Shown piece by piece: positions 44,358-53,913 of a DNA stretch of 64,000 bases. The notes beneath the pieces are model-generated. The model saw only the letters and a program-made list of their open reading frames with translations, was not told the DNA's origin and searched no databases. Each line of letters starts with the position of its first letter. The stretch's first letter is position 1. The stretch spans positions 496,001 through 560,000 of the forward strand of contig JAZGTN010000176.1 of NCBI GenBank assembly GCA_037783415.1, read 5' to 3'. Source of the DNA: Leptasterias polaris (taxonomy: Eukaryota; Echinodermata; Asteroidea; Forcipulatida; Asteriidae). Made by a program: the position numbers and the translations under genes.

Positions 44358-45683
44358 ATGATGTTAACTGCTAATGCCTACAACATACCACTGCCTACTC
44401 TTCCAGATGATTCTGAAGAAACTGGTGCAGAGCTTGATGATGCTGTACATGATGAAACCAGCGACGATGCCTACAACATACCACTGCCTACTCTTCAAGA
44501 TGATTCTGAAGACACTGGTGCAGAGCTTGATGACACTGTACATGATGAAACCAGCGCTGCTTCTGAGAGTACATGTAGCAATGCCCCACACCAATGCTTA
44601 TTGAAAGCAGGGGAGTTGTTCGAAAGCATCGTGAAGGATCCACATGCTGCTGTAGCTTGTAATCTTTCCAAAGAAGATTCTATTTGTTCATTTGCTGAAA
44701 CTTTAAATACTGAAAGGGACAGCATGAAAGGCAATAGGACAGCCCAACTTTGGCTTCAGTATATGGATATGATAGAAACTTTGCGGAAATTCATAAAGGC
44801 TGAAAGAGTTGGTGATTGGACGCTTCACCTTCAGGCTGTTCAAGAGATGCTTCCATATTTTGCAGCAGCGGGTCACAATTGGTACGCCAAATCTGCATAC
44901 ATATACCTGCAAATGATGCTGGAACTTCGAGAGAAACACCCAGATATCCACAAGTGCTTCCTGGAAGGGTTCCATGTTGTTCGTCGCAGTGATCGCTGTT
45001 GGGCAGGATTGTCTACTGACTTAGTAATCGAACAAGTTCTTATGAGGAGTCTCAAAACAAATGGTGGTCTAACTAGAGGCCGCGGGTTTACAGAAGTGCA
45101 GCGACTTGTGTGGCTCTTGTCAATGCCTGCATGTGCAGATATCAGTCAATGTATGCAAGAACTTACTGGGGTTAACTCAGATTCAAGTGAACAACACAAA
45201 GACTGCTCCCAATCTAGGATCAAGAGGGACACTGAAGACACATACAAAATCTTGAGCCCTCTGAGTACTCTAAATCCCTTTGGCCCTGATCCTTCTCTTC
45301 GCGGCCTTGTGAATGGTGTCATTGCCAGTGAGTCAGTCAATGTTGATAATGCTAAGCTTGTTGGCCAAAGGATTCTAGATTTCATGATTGGTAAAACCAT
45401 TACAGACATTTTCTTTCAAAGAAAGAAGCAAGCTGTTACTCTGGTATCAAAAGCTGCAATCACTGTTGACAATGATGAGAAGGTACAAGTGGACCCACAA
45501 CTCCTTTTCCAGAGACTAAGCCTGCTAGCCACTAATGGTATAAAGGATGATCCTGCCTCATACTTCAAGTACGAATTATGTACCCATCCGCCTGCGCTAT
45601 TTGACAACTCATCACTTCCTTGCGTAGCAGACAAACCAGCACTGGCAGACGCACTCTGGAAGCTGGTTAAAAACGAAAATTAG
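44358..45683 (+). CDS. open N-terminal segment of the XPG/CXC protein (441 codons)
   Basis: Longest uninterrupted part. The apparent ATG is only the first Met after the frameshift; the real start is upstream of 44161 or lost. It opens with two 31-residue acidic repeats beginning AYNIPLPTL (93-bp units at 44376-44468 and 44469-44561). Then come AGELFESIVKDP, LWLQYMDMIETLRKFIKAER, AAAGHNWYAKSAYIYLQMM, TNGGLTRGRGFTEVQR and LNPFGPDPSLRGLVNG. The segment ends at a premature TAG, after which the same frame continues into VYYVLDGGALLQRL. The middle looks alpha-helical with no known domain. The weak decay suggests it was coding until fairly recently. Confidence 0.75.
   Translation: MMLTANAYNIPLPTLPDDSEETGAELDDAVHDETSDDAYNIPLPTLQDDSEDTGAELDDTVHDETSAASESTCSNAPHQCLLKAGELFESIVKDPHAAVACNLSKEDSICSFAETLNTERDSMKGNRTAQLWLQYMDMIETLRKFIKAERVGDWTLHLQAVQEMLPYFAAAGHNWYAKSAYIYLQMMLELREKHPDIHKCFLEGFHVVRRSDRCWAGLSTDLVIEQVLMRSLKTNGGLTRGRGFTEVQRLVWLLSMPACADISQCMQELTGVNSDSSEQHKDCSQSRIKRDTEDTYKILSPLSTLNPFGPDPSLRGLVNGVIASESVNVDNAKLVGQRILDFMIGKTITDIFFQRKKQAVTLVSKAAITVDNDEKVQVDPQLLFQRLSLLATNGIKDDPASYFKYELCTHPPALFDNSSLPCVADKPALADALWKLVKNEN
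44376..44561 (+). repeat. 93-bp in-frame tandem duplication
   Basis: Two 93-bp units differ at about 7 positions and each encodes 31 acidic residues (AYNIPLPTL...DDSEETGAELDD). They keep the frame. Probably copy-specific. Confidence 0.92.
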
Positions 45684-46140
45684 GTTCTTCCTGATCCTGT
45701 CTACTATGTTCTCGATGGAGGAGCACTGCTGCAACGTCTGCCATGGCTAAAGGGAGAGACATTTGATGCAGTGTTTAAGCGGTATGTGAAGTATGTCACC
45801 AATAGATATGGAAGGGCAACAGTTATCTTCGACGGTTATGGTCACGGTCCAAACACCAAGGACGTCACACATCTAAGACGTGGCCAATGATCTGGGCCTA
45901 CTGTGAACTTGATGCCAGAGACGGTAGTTTCCCTGAAGAAGACATACTTTCTAAACAACCATGCAAACAAGCAAAGATTCCTGAAGTTTCTTGGGGACTA
46001 CCTTGAGAGGGCTGGTTGCACTATTGCACATGCAAGCGGAGATGCTGACCTTCTAATCGTCCAAGAAGCCATTGCAGCATCCCATTCCAAGGACACTGTG
46101 CTTGTTGGGGATGACACTGACCTGATAGTGCTACTTTTCA
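45684..46140 (+). pseudogene. XPG-N/XPG-I-like segment between stop codons
   Basis: In the frame of the preceding open segment it reads VYYVLDGGALLQRL, VKYVTNRYGRATVIFDGYGHGP, then TGA (45888). ETVVSLKKTYFLNNHANKQRFLKFL and the acidic motifs follow, with Asp codons at 46041, 46047, 46110, 46113 and 46119. In FEN1/XPG nucleases paired acidic residues bind the catalytic metals. The D-x-D-L / D-D-x-D-L arrangement fits that role but is unproven. Confidence 0.68.
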
Positions 46141-46210
46141 CCATGCAGATACTAAAGGCAGAGCCTTATTCTTCAGACCTGAGCCAAAGCCGAAATCCAA
46201 AAAAAATCGC

Positions 46211-46873
46211 ATGTGGAACATTCGGGAGTCGATGGAGGAGCTTGGCCCTGCTGTGTGCTCAAGGCTGCTTTTTGTTCATGCACTTTTGGGGTGTGACACG
46301 ACATCAAGGCTCTATGGCATTGGAAAGCAAGTAGGCCTGTCCAAGATCCGTACCGATGAATTGTCAAAAGTGGCTGATACTTTCATGGTGGAAAGCGCAA
46401 AGAAAGAGGACATCATCCATGCTGGTGAAAAGGCCCTTGCATTCCTCTACAGCGGAGATCAAAACACTGGTCTTAATAAACTCCGATTCAAGAACTTCAG
46501 TGACAAGGCTTTACAGAGCTCGAAACATGTTGAGGCTCGCAATTTGCCACCTACTGAGGCATCTGCCAAGTTCCACAGTATGCGAGTTTACTACCAAATT
46601 CAAGAATGGAGGGGGGAAAACGATGACTTAAATCCACTGGATTGGGGTTGGGCAATGGTGAATCAGAACCTGTTGCCAGTGAAAACTGACTTGCCACCTG
46701 CACCTGCAGACCTTCTTTGCTTGTTCCGTTGCAACTGCAAAACTGATTGTGAATCCAAAAAGTGCACCTGCAGGAGAAATGGACTTGACTGCACAGCAGC
46801 ATGCGGTGACTGTAAAGGACAGAGCTGTTCTAATTCTACCAAACCTACAGAAGAACTGGACCTAGAAGATTAA
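46211..46873 (+). CDS. C-terminal segment: GCD-GIG motif and CXC cluster (220 codons)
   Basis: Uninterrupted to TAA at 46871-46873. In frame it extends upstream to about 46142 (HADTKGRALFFRPEPK), so the ATG at 46211 is internal. HALLGCDTTSRLYGIGKQ (46277-46330) resembles the helix-turn-helix of FEN1/XPG nucleases. Further on are FHSMRVYYQIQEWRG, LNPLDWGWAM and LPPAPADLL. Nine Cys follow in a CNC-x3-C-x4-C-x-C-x6-C-x3-C-x2-C-x4-C layout (46730-46828), close to the tesmin/TSO1 CXC zinc-binding domain, a DNA-binding module in other proteins. The acidic tail is ELDLED. Confidence 0.75.
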   Translation: MWNIRESMEELGPAVCSRLLFVHALLGCDTTSRLYGIGKQVGLSKIRTDELSKVADTFMVESAKKEDIIHAGEKALAFLYSGDQNTGLNKLRFKNFSDKALQSSKHVEARNLPPTEASAKFHSMRVYYQIQEWRGENDDLNPLDWGWAMVNQNLLPVKTDLPPAPADLLCLFRCNCKTDCESKKCTCRRNGLDCTAACGDCKGQSCSNSTKPTEELDLED

Positions 46874-47529
46874 CATGAAAAGTGTTATCATCATGGTCAG
46901 TGCTTGTATACTCATCTTTATGGTGGAACCAAAGGGTAGGAGTCTCAACGGTTCAGAATTTCTGGATTTCTTGGTTTCTCCCATTGATAAACTTGCTTAC
47001 AATCCGCTGGAATAGACTGATGAGCATTGTTCGTCTATGAACATTGGGCACCTAATGCTGCGCATTAACATTTAATGTGTCAGGCAATACCAAAGGAAGC
47101 ATAATTCTATGATCATTAGACTTCTTGACCATGAAAACATGGGTATAGACACAAATTTTACTGATTTTGAGCCACAAATGACAAGTTTATACCAATATTT
47201 GATTTTTGGGTAATGGCGGCCATTGAACCGTGTTACGTAATACTTTAAAAAGGTTATTCCTTTCTTCATTGGACTCCTTGACCATGAAAACATGGGTATA
47301 GACACTATTTTGGGCATGCTAGCCCTCTTTGTTTTAAAGATATGCATTTTTTTTCCATTTTCAGCTAATGGCGGGAACTAATTAACATAATTATGCAAAT
47401 TTGAAAGTTTTCCGACACTTGGATTTTGGAGGACTTTTGATATGTTAAACTTGGGTGTCTATAGAACCCATAGCAGTTGAAATCAATTCTGTTGCAATTT
47501 TTTCCAGGTCCAGCTGCAGTATGACTGGA
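46874..47529 (+). other. 3' flank of the XPG/CXC gene with short direct repeats
   Basis: CTTGACCATGAAAACATGGGTATAGACAC occurs twice (47125 and 47277), each about 70-80 bp before a GGCGG/GGCGGGAA text. No coding continuation was seen. It joins the hairpin family near 47530. Confidence 0.5.
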
Positions 47530-48230
47530 CATAGGCCTACGTTACCTTTAACACCCGATTTCGACCAGAAAGTAAGGTCAAACTAGTATCATCTCTGTGT
47601 AAAAGTTTGAGAAGGCACAAGATCCTACAACCTGGTGTAAAAATTTCGATTTAAGTACGAGAATTTCTTTAGATATAAATTATTGAAATTTCAACTTCCG
47701 TTTTGGACCGGAAGTCAAGGTAAAATTGGGTCACTCTTTGTGAATTGTTTGTTGGGTTTTCCAAGACCTGTCCGATGATGTATAGAATGTACAAATCCAT
47801 TCAGCAGTTTTCGAGTTATGATTTTTGAAATATTAAACTTTGATTTACTGTATTTCGACACCTGATGAGGTCATCATGACGTCACTCCAGCGGTGTCTTC
47901 TACAAGTAACAATCTAACTATATGTGAAGGTTGAAGCTTGTGTGAGCTTCGGAAGTGTGCGTTTTTTGCGGACAATCGCGGGGGATAAGCAGAAGAAGTA
48001 TTTTAAAAAAAACGTACAAAAACAAGAGGTGTTCCGGGCGGATTGCCCGAACACCTAAAAAAAAAAACGTACAAAAACAAGAGGTGTTCGGCTGTCGCCC
48101 GAACACCTAATAAAATAAAAACCGGAACAAAAACAAGAGGTGTTTCGGGCTGTCGCCCGAACACCTAAAAAAAAAACCGAACAAAAACAAGAGGTGTTCG
48201 GCTGTCGCCCGAACACCTAATAAATTTATT
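47530..48230 (+). repeat. GGTGTTCGG hairpin family, block E (right of the XPG/CXC gene)
   Basis: Inverse of block B from the ACACCCGATTTCGACC stretch through AAACGGAAGTC-type text, TGAGGTCATCATGACGTCA and GCGGACAATCGCGGGGGATAAGCAGAAGAAG, to a hairpin array. It has the same orientation as block D, so the gene lies between two like-oriented copies. Confidence 0.7.
48020..48225. repeat. four tandem GGTGTTCGG...CCGAACACC hairpins
   Basis: Four units of about 55 bp each contain ACAAAAACAAGAGGTGTT, a GTCG or GGATTG loop, CCCGAACACCTAA and an A-rich spacer. Each ends CTAA. A palindrome followed by CTRR is the form of a Helitron 3' terminus (family knowledge). Here the unit is reiterated. Confidence 0.85.
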
Positions 48231-48259
48231 TATTGTAGAATCCTGGTCTCTCTTAACTT

Positions 48260-48545
48260 CATACATTATTTGGAAATTTATATGGGGTGTTATTATAGAA
48301 GATATATTGACTGCTTTTACTCGTGCTATGGTTAAAGACAAAGTACACCTTTGGTTTTTTGAACCGTTCGATTGTTTTAATCCTATATAAACGTGATATA
48401 CAATAACACTATCCCGTGAAAATTTCTTTTCAAAAGTGGTATCATTTTTAAGATATTGACGAAAAACTGGAGCGGTTATGTTCACGCAGGAAGTTATAAC
48501 TCTTTTAATTGGAATACACAATCTGAGAAACGTTTTTTATGCCAG
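48260..48545. repeat. dispersed repeat with GAATACACAATCTGAGAA, third copy
   Basis: Collinear with 30525-30670 and inverted relative to 40795-42220. Key text: TTTTAATCCTATATAAACG, GTGAAAATTTCTTTTCAAAAG, GACGAAAAACTGGAGCGG, CACGCAGGAAG. Non-coding. Confidence 0.62.
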
Positions 48546-48732
48546 ACTGGCACATTATAATGTCCGATTCCATGGGTTATGAGTGAGCAAGGCATGCTGG
48601 GGGAAAATCGCACGGCGAGATAGATCACCCCTGTGAACGAGGCTGGGTTAGCAGCCCTTTAATGGAAACTTGTGCAGTAAGCACAAATTTGGCCGTAAAG
48701 CACAAATTTGGCCGTAAAGCAGCTCTTTTAAA

Positions 48733-49790
48733 GGAGCTCACCGGTTAACTGTTTACGTTATTTAGTGATGTAGAATTATAGACAATTATTTTAAGATGGT
48801 TCTTATTTTTGTTAAATTAAAAAATGTCACGTATAATTTACGAGAAATGATCGGGGAAAAAAGAAACAAAACGGTCAAAGGTCAGCGTATACGCTTTACC
48901 GGCCGTTGCAAGAGTCAAATTAACGGGATATTGCTGCGCTATGTTGCATGTAGACTGGTGCTCTGCTTATGTAAACGTCACGTATAATTAACGAGGCATG
49001 AGGATTCAGTCTATTATATCCAGCTCAAAGGCGTGTATAAACAATCGATATAATGCACGCGTCAGTTGCGCTCTTTCGACATCCAAAGACGTCCCTCCAA
49101 AACATAAAGAAACAAACCTTAAAATTATGATTTCTAGGGAATGAAATAAGTTGTTTTAATCAGAAAAATTCATCATTCCCCTGAACAAAATCGTTTTTCG
49201 GGGGATCGAAAGCATATCTTGAGGGAACGAAACGGTCTTGAGAATGAAATGTATTTTTAGGGAACAAAACCGTATTTCTGGGGAACGAAACCGTATTTCT
49301 GGGGAACGAAAGCATCTTGAGGGAACGAAAACATCTTGAGGGAACGAAAGCATCTTGAGGGAACGAAAGCATATCTTGAGGGAACGAAAGCATCTTGAGG
49401 GAACGAAAGCATATCCTTAGGGAACGAAAGCATATCTTGAGGGAACGAAAGCATATCTTGAGGAAACAAAATATTAATTAGAGGAAGCGAAATTATATTT
49501 TGAGTGAACGAAAGCATATCTTTAGGGAACGAAAGCATATCTTGAGGGAAAAAAATATTAATTGGAGGGAACAAAATGATATTTTGAGGGATGAACTAAT
49601 ATTTTGAGGGAGATTTTTTTGTTCACCTTTTACTTTATTTTATTTTATTTTTGTCCCCTTTTGGAGCTCCGTATTGTGGCTTTTTGTCACAAAATTGTTT
49701 CAATTAAACACTTTTGCACCGTCAATATAGCAAAAATGGTATTCCTTTGTATTGACAATATAAATCTTATTCAATTATCAGGAAATGCCA
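48733..49790. mobile_element. partial, diverged TTAA-family element
   Basis: It starts with a decayed terminus AGGAGCTCACCGGTTAACTG (compare AGGGACACACCGGTTAACTG at 6857). GTCAAAGGTCAGCGTATACGC, GTAGACTGGTGCTCTG, a long minisatellite, TTTTGTTCACCTTTT and GTCAATATAGCAAAAATGGTATTCC follow, as in the left arm of 6857-10966. The inner hairpin part is missing. Confidence 0.76.
49180..49620. repeat. 21-bp minisatellite GAGGGAACGAAAGCATATCTT
   Basis: The most regular of the four arrays in the window, with a core of about twelve near-identical units at 49300-49460. It yields false frames of repeated LSFPQDM on the - strand. Confidence 0.88.
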
Positions 49791-50014
49791 ACGTTTGGAG
49801 GTGCTTTCCGCTTCGTAGATCCAACTTTCAAACTTTGACCACTCACTGCTCTGCTTCGCTCAGTCGTTGAGTCACTTTCTTATTTTCTTCTTGTACGCAA
49901 GTCTCCTCGTAATTAGGGCAAAACTACACCCCCCAAAAAACCAAAAACACACACACCCTAAAACAACAACAAAACAACCGAAACAAAAACAAAACTAGAC
50001 ATGAGTTTGTTACG

Positions 50015-50835
50015 AACAAACACTGGGGTTTCGGCTTTGTTGTCAAGAATGAAGGTCACATTTTTGAAATAAAAAGTTACATGTGCCGTAAGTTACAATA
50101 CAAGATTGTACAAAGATTATAACTCTCTGACATAATTTATTATGGTTCAGACGATGTGCATATTTACGTAATAAACTAACACGCCTACGCTAAATTGATT
50201 TAAAAAAACTATACCACACATACCTTGAAATGAATTGTGGTTGGAGAATTCGTGGAGTTTACGTGGGGATAAGCCGCTATAAATATTCCCTTAAAGCTTT
50301 CGTATTTAATTGTCTTCACATCCTCATATTATCCCCCAAACGCTTCCAAGGACAATTCACGAGCAAGAGGGCGCTATACAAGTTCACCATCCTGCCATCG
50401 TTAGATAAACCATGAATGGAAGGTCCACCCAAAGGTCAGAACTATATCACGTTGCACTGTGTGTGTGGCCGGCTGTGGGCTGCGGGCTCTCTGTGGGCAC
50501 GGTACCGTATGCTATGTACAGCGTTTTACTTGCAAAGTACACACTCGGGGCAATCGTGCTTAGTTTCAAAATACGTCTTTAAATCGGTAATATCGTCAAG
50601 AAAGAAATAAAAAACACTCAAAAAACTGCTTTTGGATCTAAGTTAGGGCACAGGCTTTCATTTGATGTGTTGTTTGTGTCTTTTAAAGACTGTAATTCCT
50701 GAGATCGAACGATCACAAAATTTCACGTGTTAATGCTATGAGCATTTTTGGAAAGAAGTATAAGAAAAGAAAAAAAAATCTCGACGAAAACAAAGGTGGT
50801 TTCGGCGGATAGCCGAAACCCCCCAAAACAATCAA
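50015..50835. repeat. second hairpin-bounded repeat (GGTTTCGGC / GCCGAAACC)
   Basis: It begins ACACTGGGGTTTCGGCTTTG (50021) and ends ACAAAGGTGGTTTCGGCGGATAGCCGAAACCCCCC (50791-50825), preceded by AAGAAAAGAAAAAAAA. The layout is the same as in the GGTGTTCGG family (ACAAAxxCAA, hairpin, A-rich boundary), but the terminal text differs. Two short frames inside are not recognisable. Confidence 0.5.
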
Positions 50836-50839
50836 ACAG

Positions 50840-51930
50840 ACAAATTAAGAAAAACAAGAAACGACAAACCGAGGACAAAGTTACTTTGGTCCATGGATAA
50901 CAGAGGATGCCGCTAGTGATAACAATTTTCTTGCTAAATTAAAGTCAATCTACTATCAATAATTCTAGTTATTTTTGGCAACTATGTCTCGAAGTTTTTT
51001 CTCAATTTTTTTTATTTTTCTTAGATGTAGGTATTCACAAACCGTAATTTTGGCCGGTAACCATAAATACTTTCTTGCACCCATCTGTCACTTTTATGTT
51101 CAGTAAACACGAACTTTTTGACACCCTGATATGAATAATGCATTAGCTGTTGTGTGTTGTCAGCATCGCTAGCTCTATGATCGCAAGGCGCTGATGACAG
51201 GCACCTTTCTTGTTGCGTGTAATGGTGGCTGATGGACCAGGCGTATAAGCATGGTCTAAGTGAATAATAGACCTATGCATGATACATCAACATGTTTTTT
51301 TGCTTGTTTTTACTTTGTTTGTTTGTTTTGTACATACAAGCGATGTATTTTTGCATGCCATCACAATACAAAGCGATCATTATGTTTCAGGTCAGTCGGT
51401 TGTTTTCTTTTTCATATAAATTTGGTTGCACTCCTTTTTAAGCGTGGCACCACAGTCATTGAATCTCTGCTATGGGAATTACCAATCAAAACTGCCACTT
51501 GGTGTAATTTTTTGTACCAGTCTGTTCAGCTCACCGTAAATAAAAACCGTGTGGCCTTCTTTTTAAAATTGTTGTCATGGAAGGTTCTGTTCTAACTAGT
51601 TATCTAAAAAAGTGTTCCGATTGGACCTTGTAAAGAGCTCGTACTTTTAGGATCTAAGATGATTGCCGACTAGGCATGTACCTTGTGAACATTCACAACG
51701 CTCTTTGTATGCTATAAATCCCTCTACTCTCTGACCACAGTACACACAGACAGTGAGTCTCTGTGTGTGCATTTTGTTACAATTACACAACACACCAAAT
51801 GGCGCTGTCCAGCCACACGACGTTTGCTTGCGACAAGAAGCTAAACATGCATTATTCATATGTTTTTCTATGACGAAATCCCCCACAAACGCCGCCCCCG
51901 GTTGGTTCTGCCGCAACTGAGCTGAAAAAG
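50840..51930. other. no recognisable gene
   Basis: AT-rich with chance frames, such as a Cys/Phe-rich one at 51260-51595 without known motifs. No repeat termini were recognised. Confidence 0.35.
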
Positions 51931-51939
51931 GTCGCTAGC

Positions 51940-52022
51940 CGGGGTGCGGGGGGGGGGGGGGTGGGGGGGGGGGGGGGGTGCTGGGGAACACATTTTCAGT
52001 GACCCCCCCCCCCCCCCCCCAC
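51940..52022. repeat. G and C homopolymer runs
   Basis: Runs of G (51948-51978, two interruptions) and C (52003-52020) about 25 bp apart could pair. They produce spurious poly-Gly/poly-Pro frames and are a likely site of assembly uncertainty. Similar C runs lie at 39795, 53079 and 53941. Confidence 0.85.
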
Positions 52023-52029
52023 GAAAACA

Positions 52030-53270
52030 AATCACGATGTTGCTCACACACATGAACAGAAAAAGGGGGGGGAGAGGAAAATGCGAGTTTGTAAAAATGT
52101 AGTGAACGATCGCGATCGCAATCGGCTACCGCGGCCAAAATGCAATGAATATGAAAAGATGGTGGCCCCCTGCAGCGTCCTGAAAAGTGTCGATTGAAAA
52201 CCAGAGGATGGGAAGCATTTATCATTTTATAACAATGGTGGTGGCTATAATGGTGGTGGCTATAGCCTAATATATACTTTGCGACAATGAAAATGGCTTT
52301 AATTGTCAAAATGGGAACTTAAGCTCCACCCTTGTAATAAAATACATTAACGATTGACATGTTACCTGAGCTCACTTTATTAAACTTTGTAACCCGTAGG
52401 CCTACCAATTTTTAAAGAAATGCTGCCTAAAGTTGTGTCAAGGTCGAACAAATTCAATTTTAAGAATGATAAGACGTATTTTTGAGTACATATTTAGAAT
52501 AAAACGAAACAAAAAATACTAACAAAAGATGCAAATGTGGGCTACTGTTGATGAAAGTTACGTGAACAAATACAGTATATCACTCAACAAAGCGTGCATG
52601 CGTGTTAACAACACTCTGCATCAGTTCTTACATGGTGGGTTAGGCCCATCTTTATAGTGGTAAGGTAACTTTAAACAAACAAAAATCACTAGACGGTAGT
52701 AATACCAGTGTCAGATCAATCAAGTATCTTTCACAATAACACCTTCTGTCTCACAAAGGAGGGCTTATGTAGAGGTAACAAAATTGACCTAAATTAGTAG
52801 ATATTTAAACATTCTTGTTCAGTACCACTAGTAATGAAAATTGTCCGCTGTTTCTTTTTTTCTTTTTGGGGGGGGGAACAGTTTCAGTTGATTTGATTCA
52901 AGAAAAAGAACCAATAAAATAAAGGCATGATTGTCTAGAACAATTGGAAATGTACGATAATCACATAAAACGTAGTGATTTTTTTCATATTTAAGACAAA
53001 TTAACAATTATATGCAGGTCATCACTCCACTTAAATAGTTCAGGTCAAACCACATAATGACCCTAAGTGGGTCTATCCCCCCCCCCCCCCCCCCCACCCC
53101 CCACCGAAAGAGTTCTGGCTACGCCACTGAATAATAATCCGCCCGCGGCCGTGCAAAATGGTAATCCAACTCTGGTGAATGTCCTTTATACACTTCGGTA
53201 GCTTTGGTATCTTTTCACGAAACTTGTGTCACATTATGATGGAGTCGTCAGGACAACGACGTCCTATGGG
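52030..53270. other. no recognisable gene
   Basis: Contains a GGTGGTGGCTATA direct repeat (52235-52266) and a C run (53079-53095). No exon, RNA gene or element terminus was recognised. Confidence 0.35.
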
Positions 53271-53276
53271 TGTGAT

Positions 53277-53375
53277 TCTGCGGTCACAACCAATACTGTT
53301 TCGGTTGAACTTGCCATTGGTAAATCACTGGCCATTGACCGAAACAGTTTGGTTACGACCGCGAAAACGCACCCC
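53277..53375. mobile_element. 99-bp MITE (GGGTGTGATTCTGCGGTC termini)
   Basis: GGGTGTGATTCTGCGGTCACAACC...ACTGTTTCGGT is inverted as ACCGAAACAGTTTGGTTACGACCGCGAAAACGCACCC. CTAT and CCTA at the borders allow a TA duplication. Confidence 0.7.
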
Positions 53376-53702
53376 TAGTGTTGCGCAGTTTGGGTATCGT
53401 ATACTAACTAAGTCACAGCTTGCTAGAGTTTGCATGCATGTAGGTCAAGGATCACGACAATTGTCTTTTTATTGCATTATCTTAATTGTCAAACGAGAAG
53501 CGTAAATTAAGGTCTGCTTTAAAAAAAAAATAATTCTAAAATTTGCGAGATCTTAACAATTTACAATTTCAATATTTAGCTTGTTTTGAATTTAAAAAAA
53601 TATTCAATGGGTGAAGATTATTTAAATATCACAATAATTATAAGTTCTTAACAAAGGCAATTGCATGCCACAATCCAGATACTCGTGAAAGCTCGTCTGC
53701 TA

Positions 53703-53911
53703 TAGACGATGTGACCTCTGACGTCATTTGAAAATCATAACATGATGCGCGCGCATGTCGCCGGGCAAAACCTTTGTGTACTTGACAGCCAGCTAGAAAG
53801 TACACGCAATATTACCATGACTACGCGTCTTTTTGCCCGGCGGAACATGACTTGGACAACAGACTTGTCAACAGAGGGCGGTTTGAATGTAAACAGAGGT
53901 CACATCGTCTA
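53703..53911. mobile_element. TA-flanked MITE (TAGACGATGTGACCTCTG termini)
   Basis: TA|TAGACGATGTGACCTCTG at 53701 and CAGAGGTCACATCGTCTA|TA to 53913. An inner inverted pair is CATGTCGCCGGGCAAAA / TTTTTGCCCGGCGGAACATG. About 210 bp, non-coding. Shape and TA site fit Tc1/mariner-type MITEs. Confidence 0.82.
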
Positions 53912-53913
53912 TA

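Larger units (their letters stand above)
44161..46873 (+). pseudogene. XPG/FEN1-PIN-like nuclease plus CXC-domain protein, broken
   Basis: About 900 codons are collinear but carry four lesions. A 2-nt TA gain (about 44341-44344) shifts the frame after a conserved VLRLGGLHTEMSFLGCIGHL start. A TAG lies at 45681-45683 and a TGA at 45888-45890. About 1 nt is lost near 46140. Parts in order: N-terminal conserved block, acidic repeat, alpha-helical middle, VIFDGYGHGP (XPG-N-like), GDADLLIVQEA...LVGDDTDLIVLL (XPG-I-like acidic motif), FVHALLGCDTTSRLYGIGK (like FEN1 'GCDY...GIG'), then a cysteine cluster. I recognise the family only as multi-copy uncharacterised invertebrate proteins. The nuclease reading is inference from motifs. 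Flanked by the hairpin repeat family. Confidence 0.8.

Noticed and set aside
44161..46873. ordinary host FEN1 or lin54/tesmin gene
   Set aside because: Neither fits: FEN1 lacks a CXC cluster and tesmin/lin54 lack nuclease motifs. There are no introns and the copy has four lesions.
49160..49574. 'LSFPQDMLSF' repeat proteins (also at 7234-7512, 9865-10115 and 38049-38414)
   Set aside because: They are translations of a 21-bp minisatellite whose length is a multiple of three. Frames exist on both strands and there is no gene structure.
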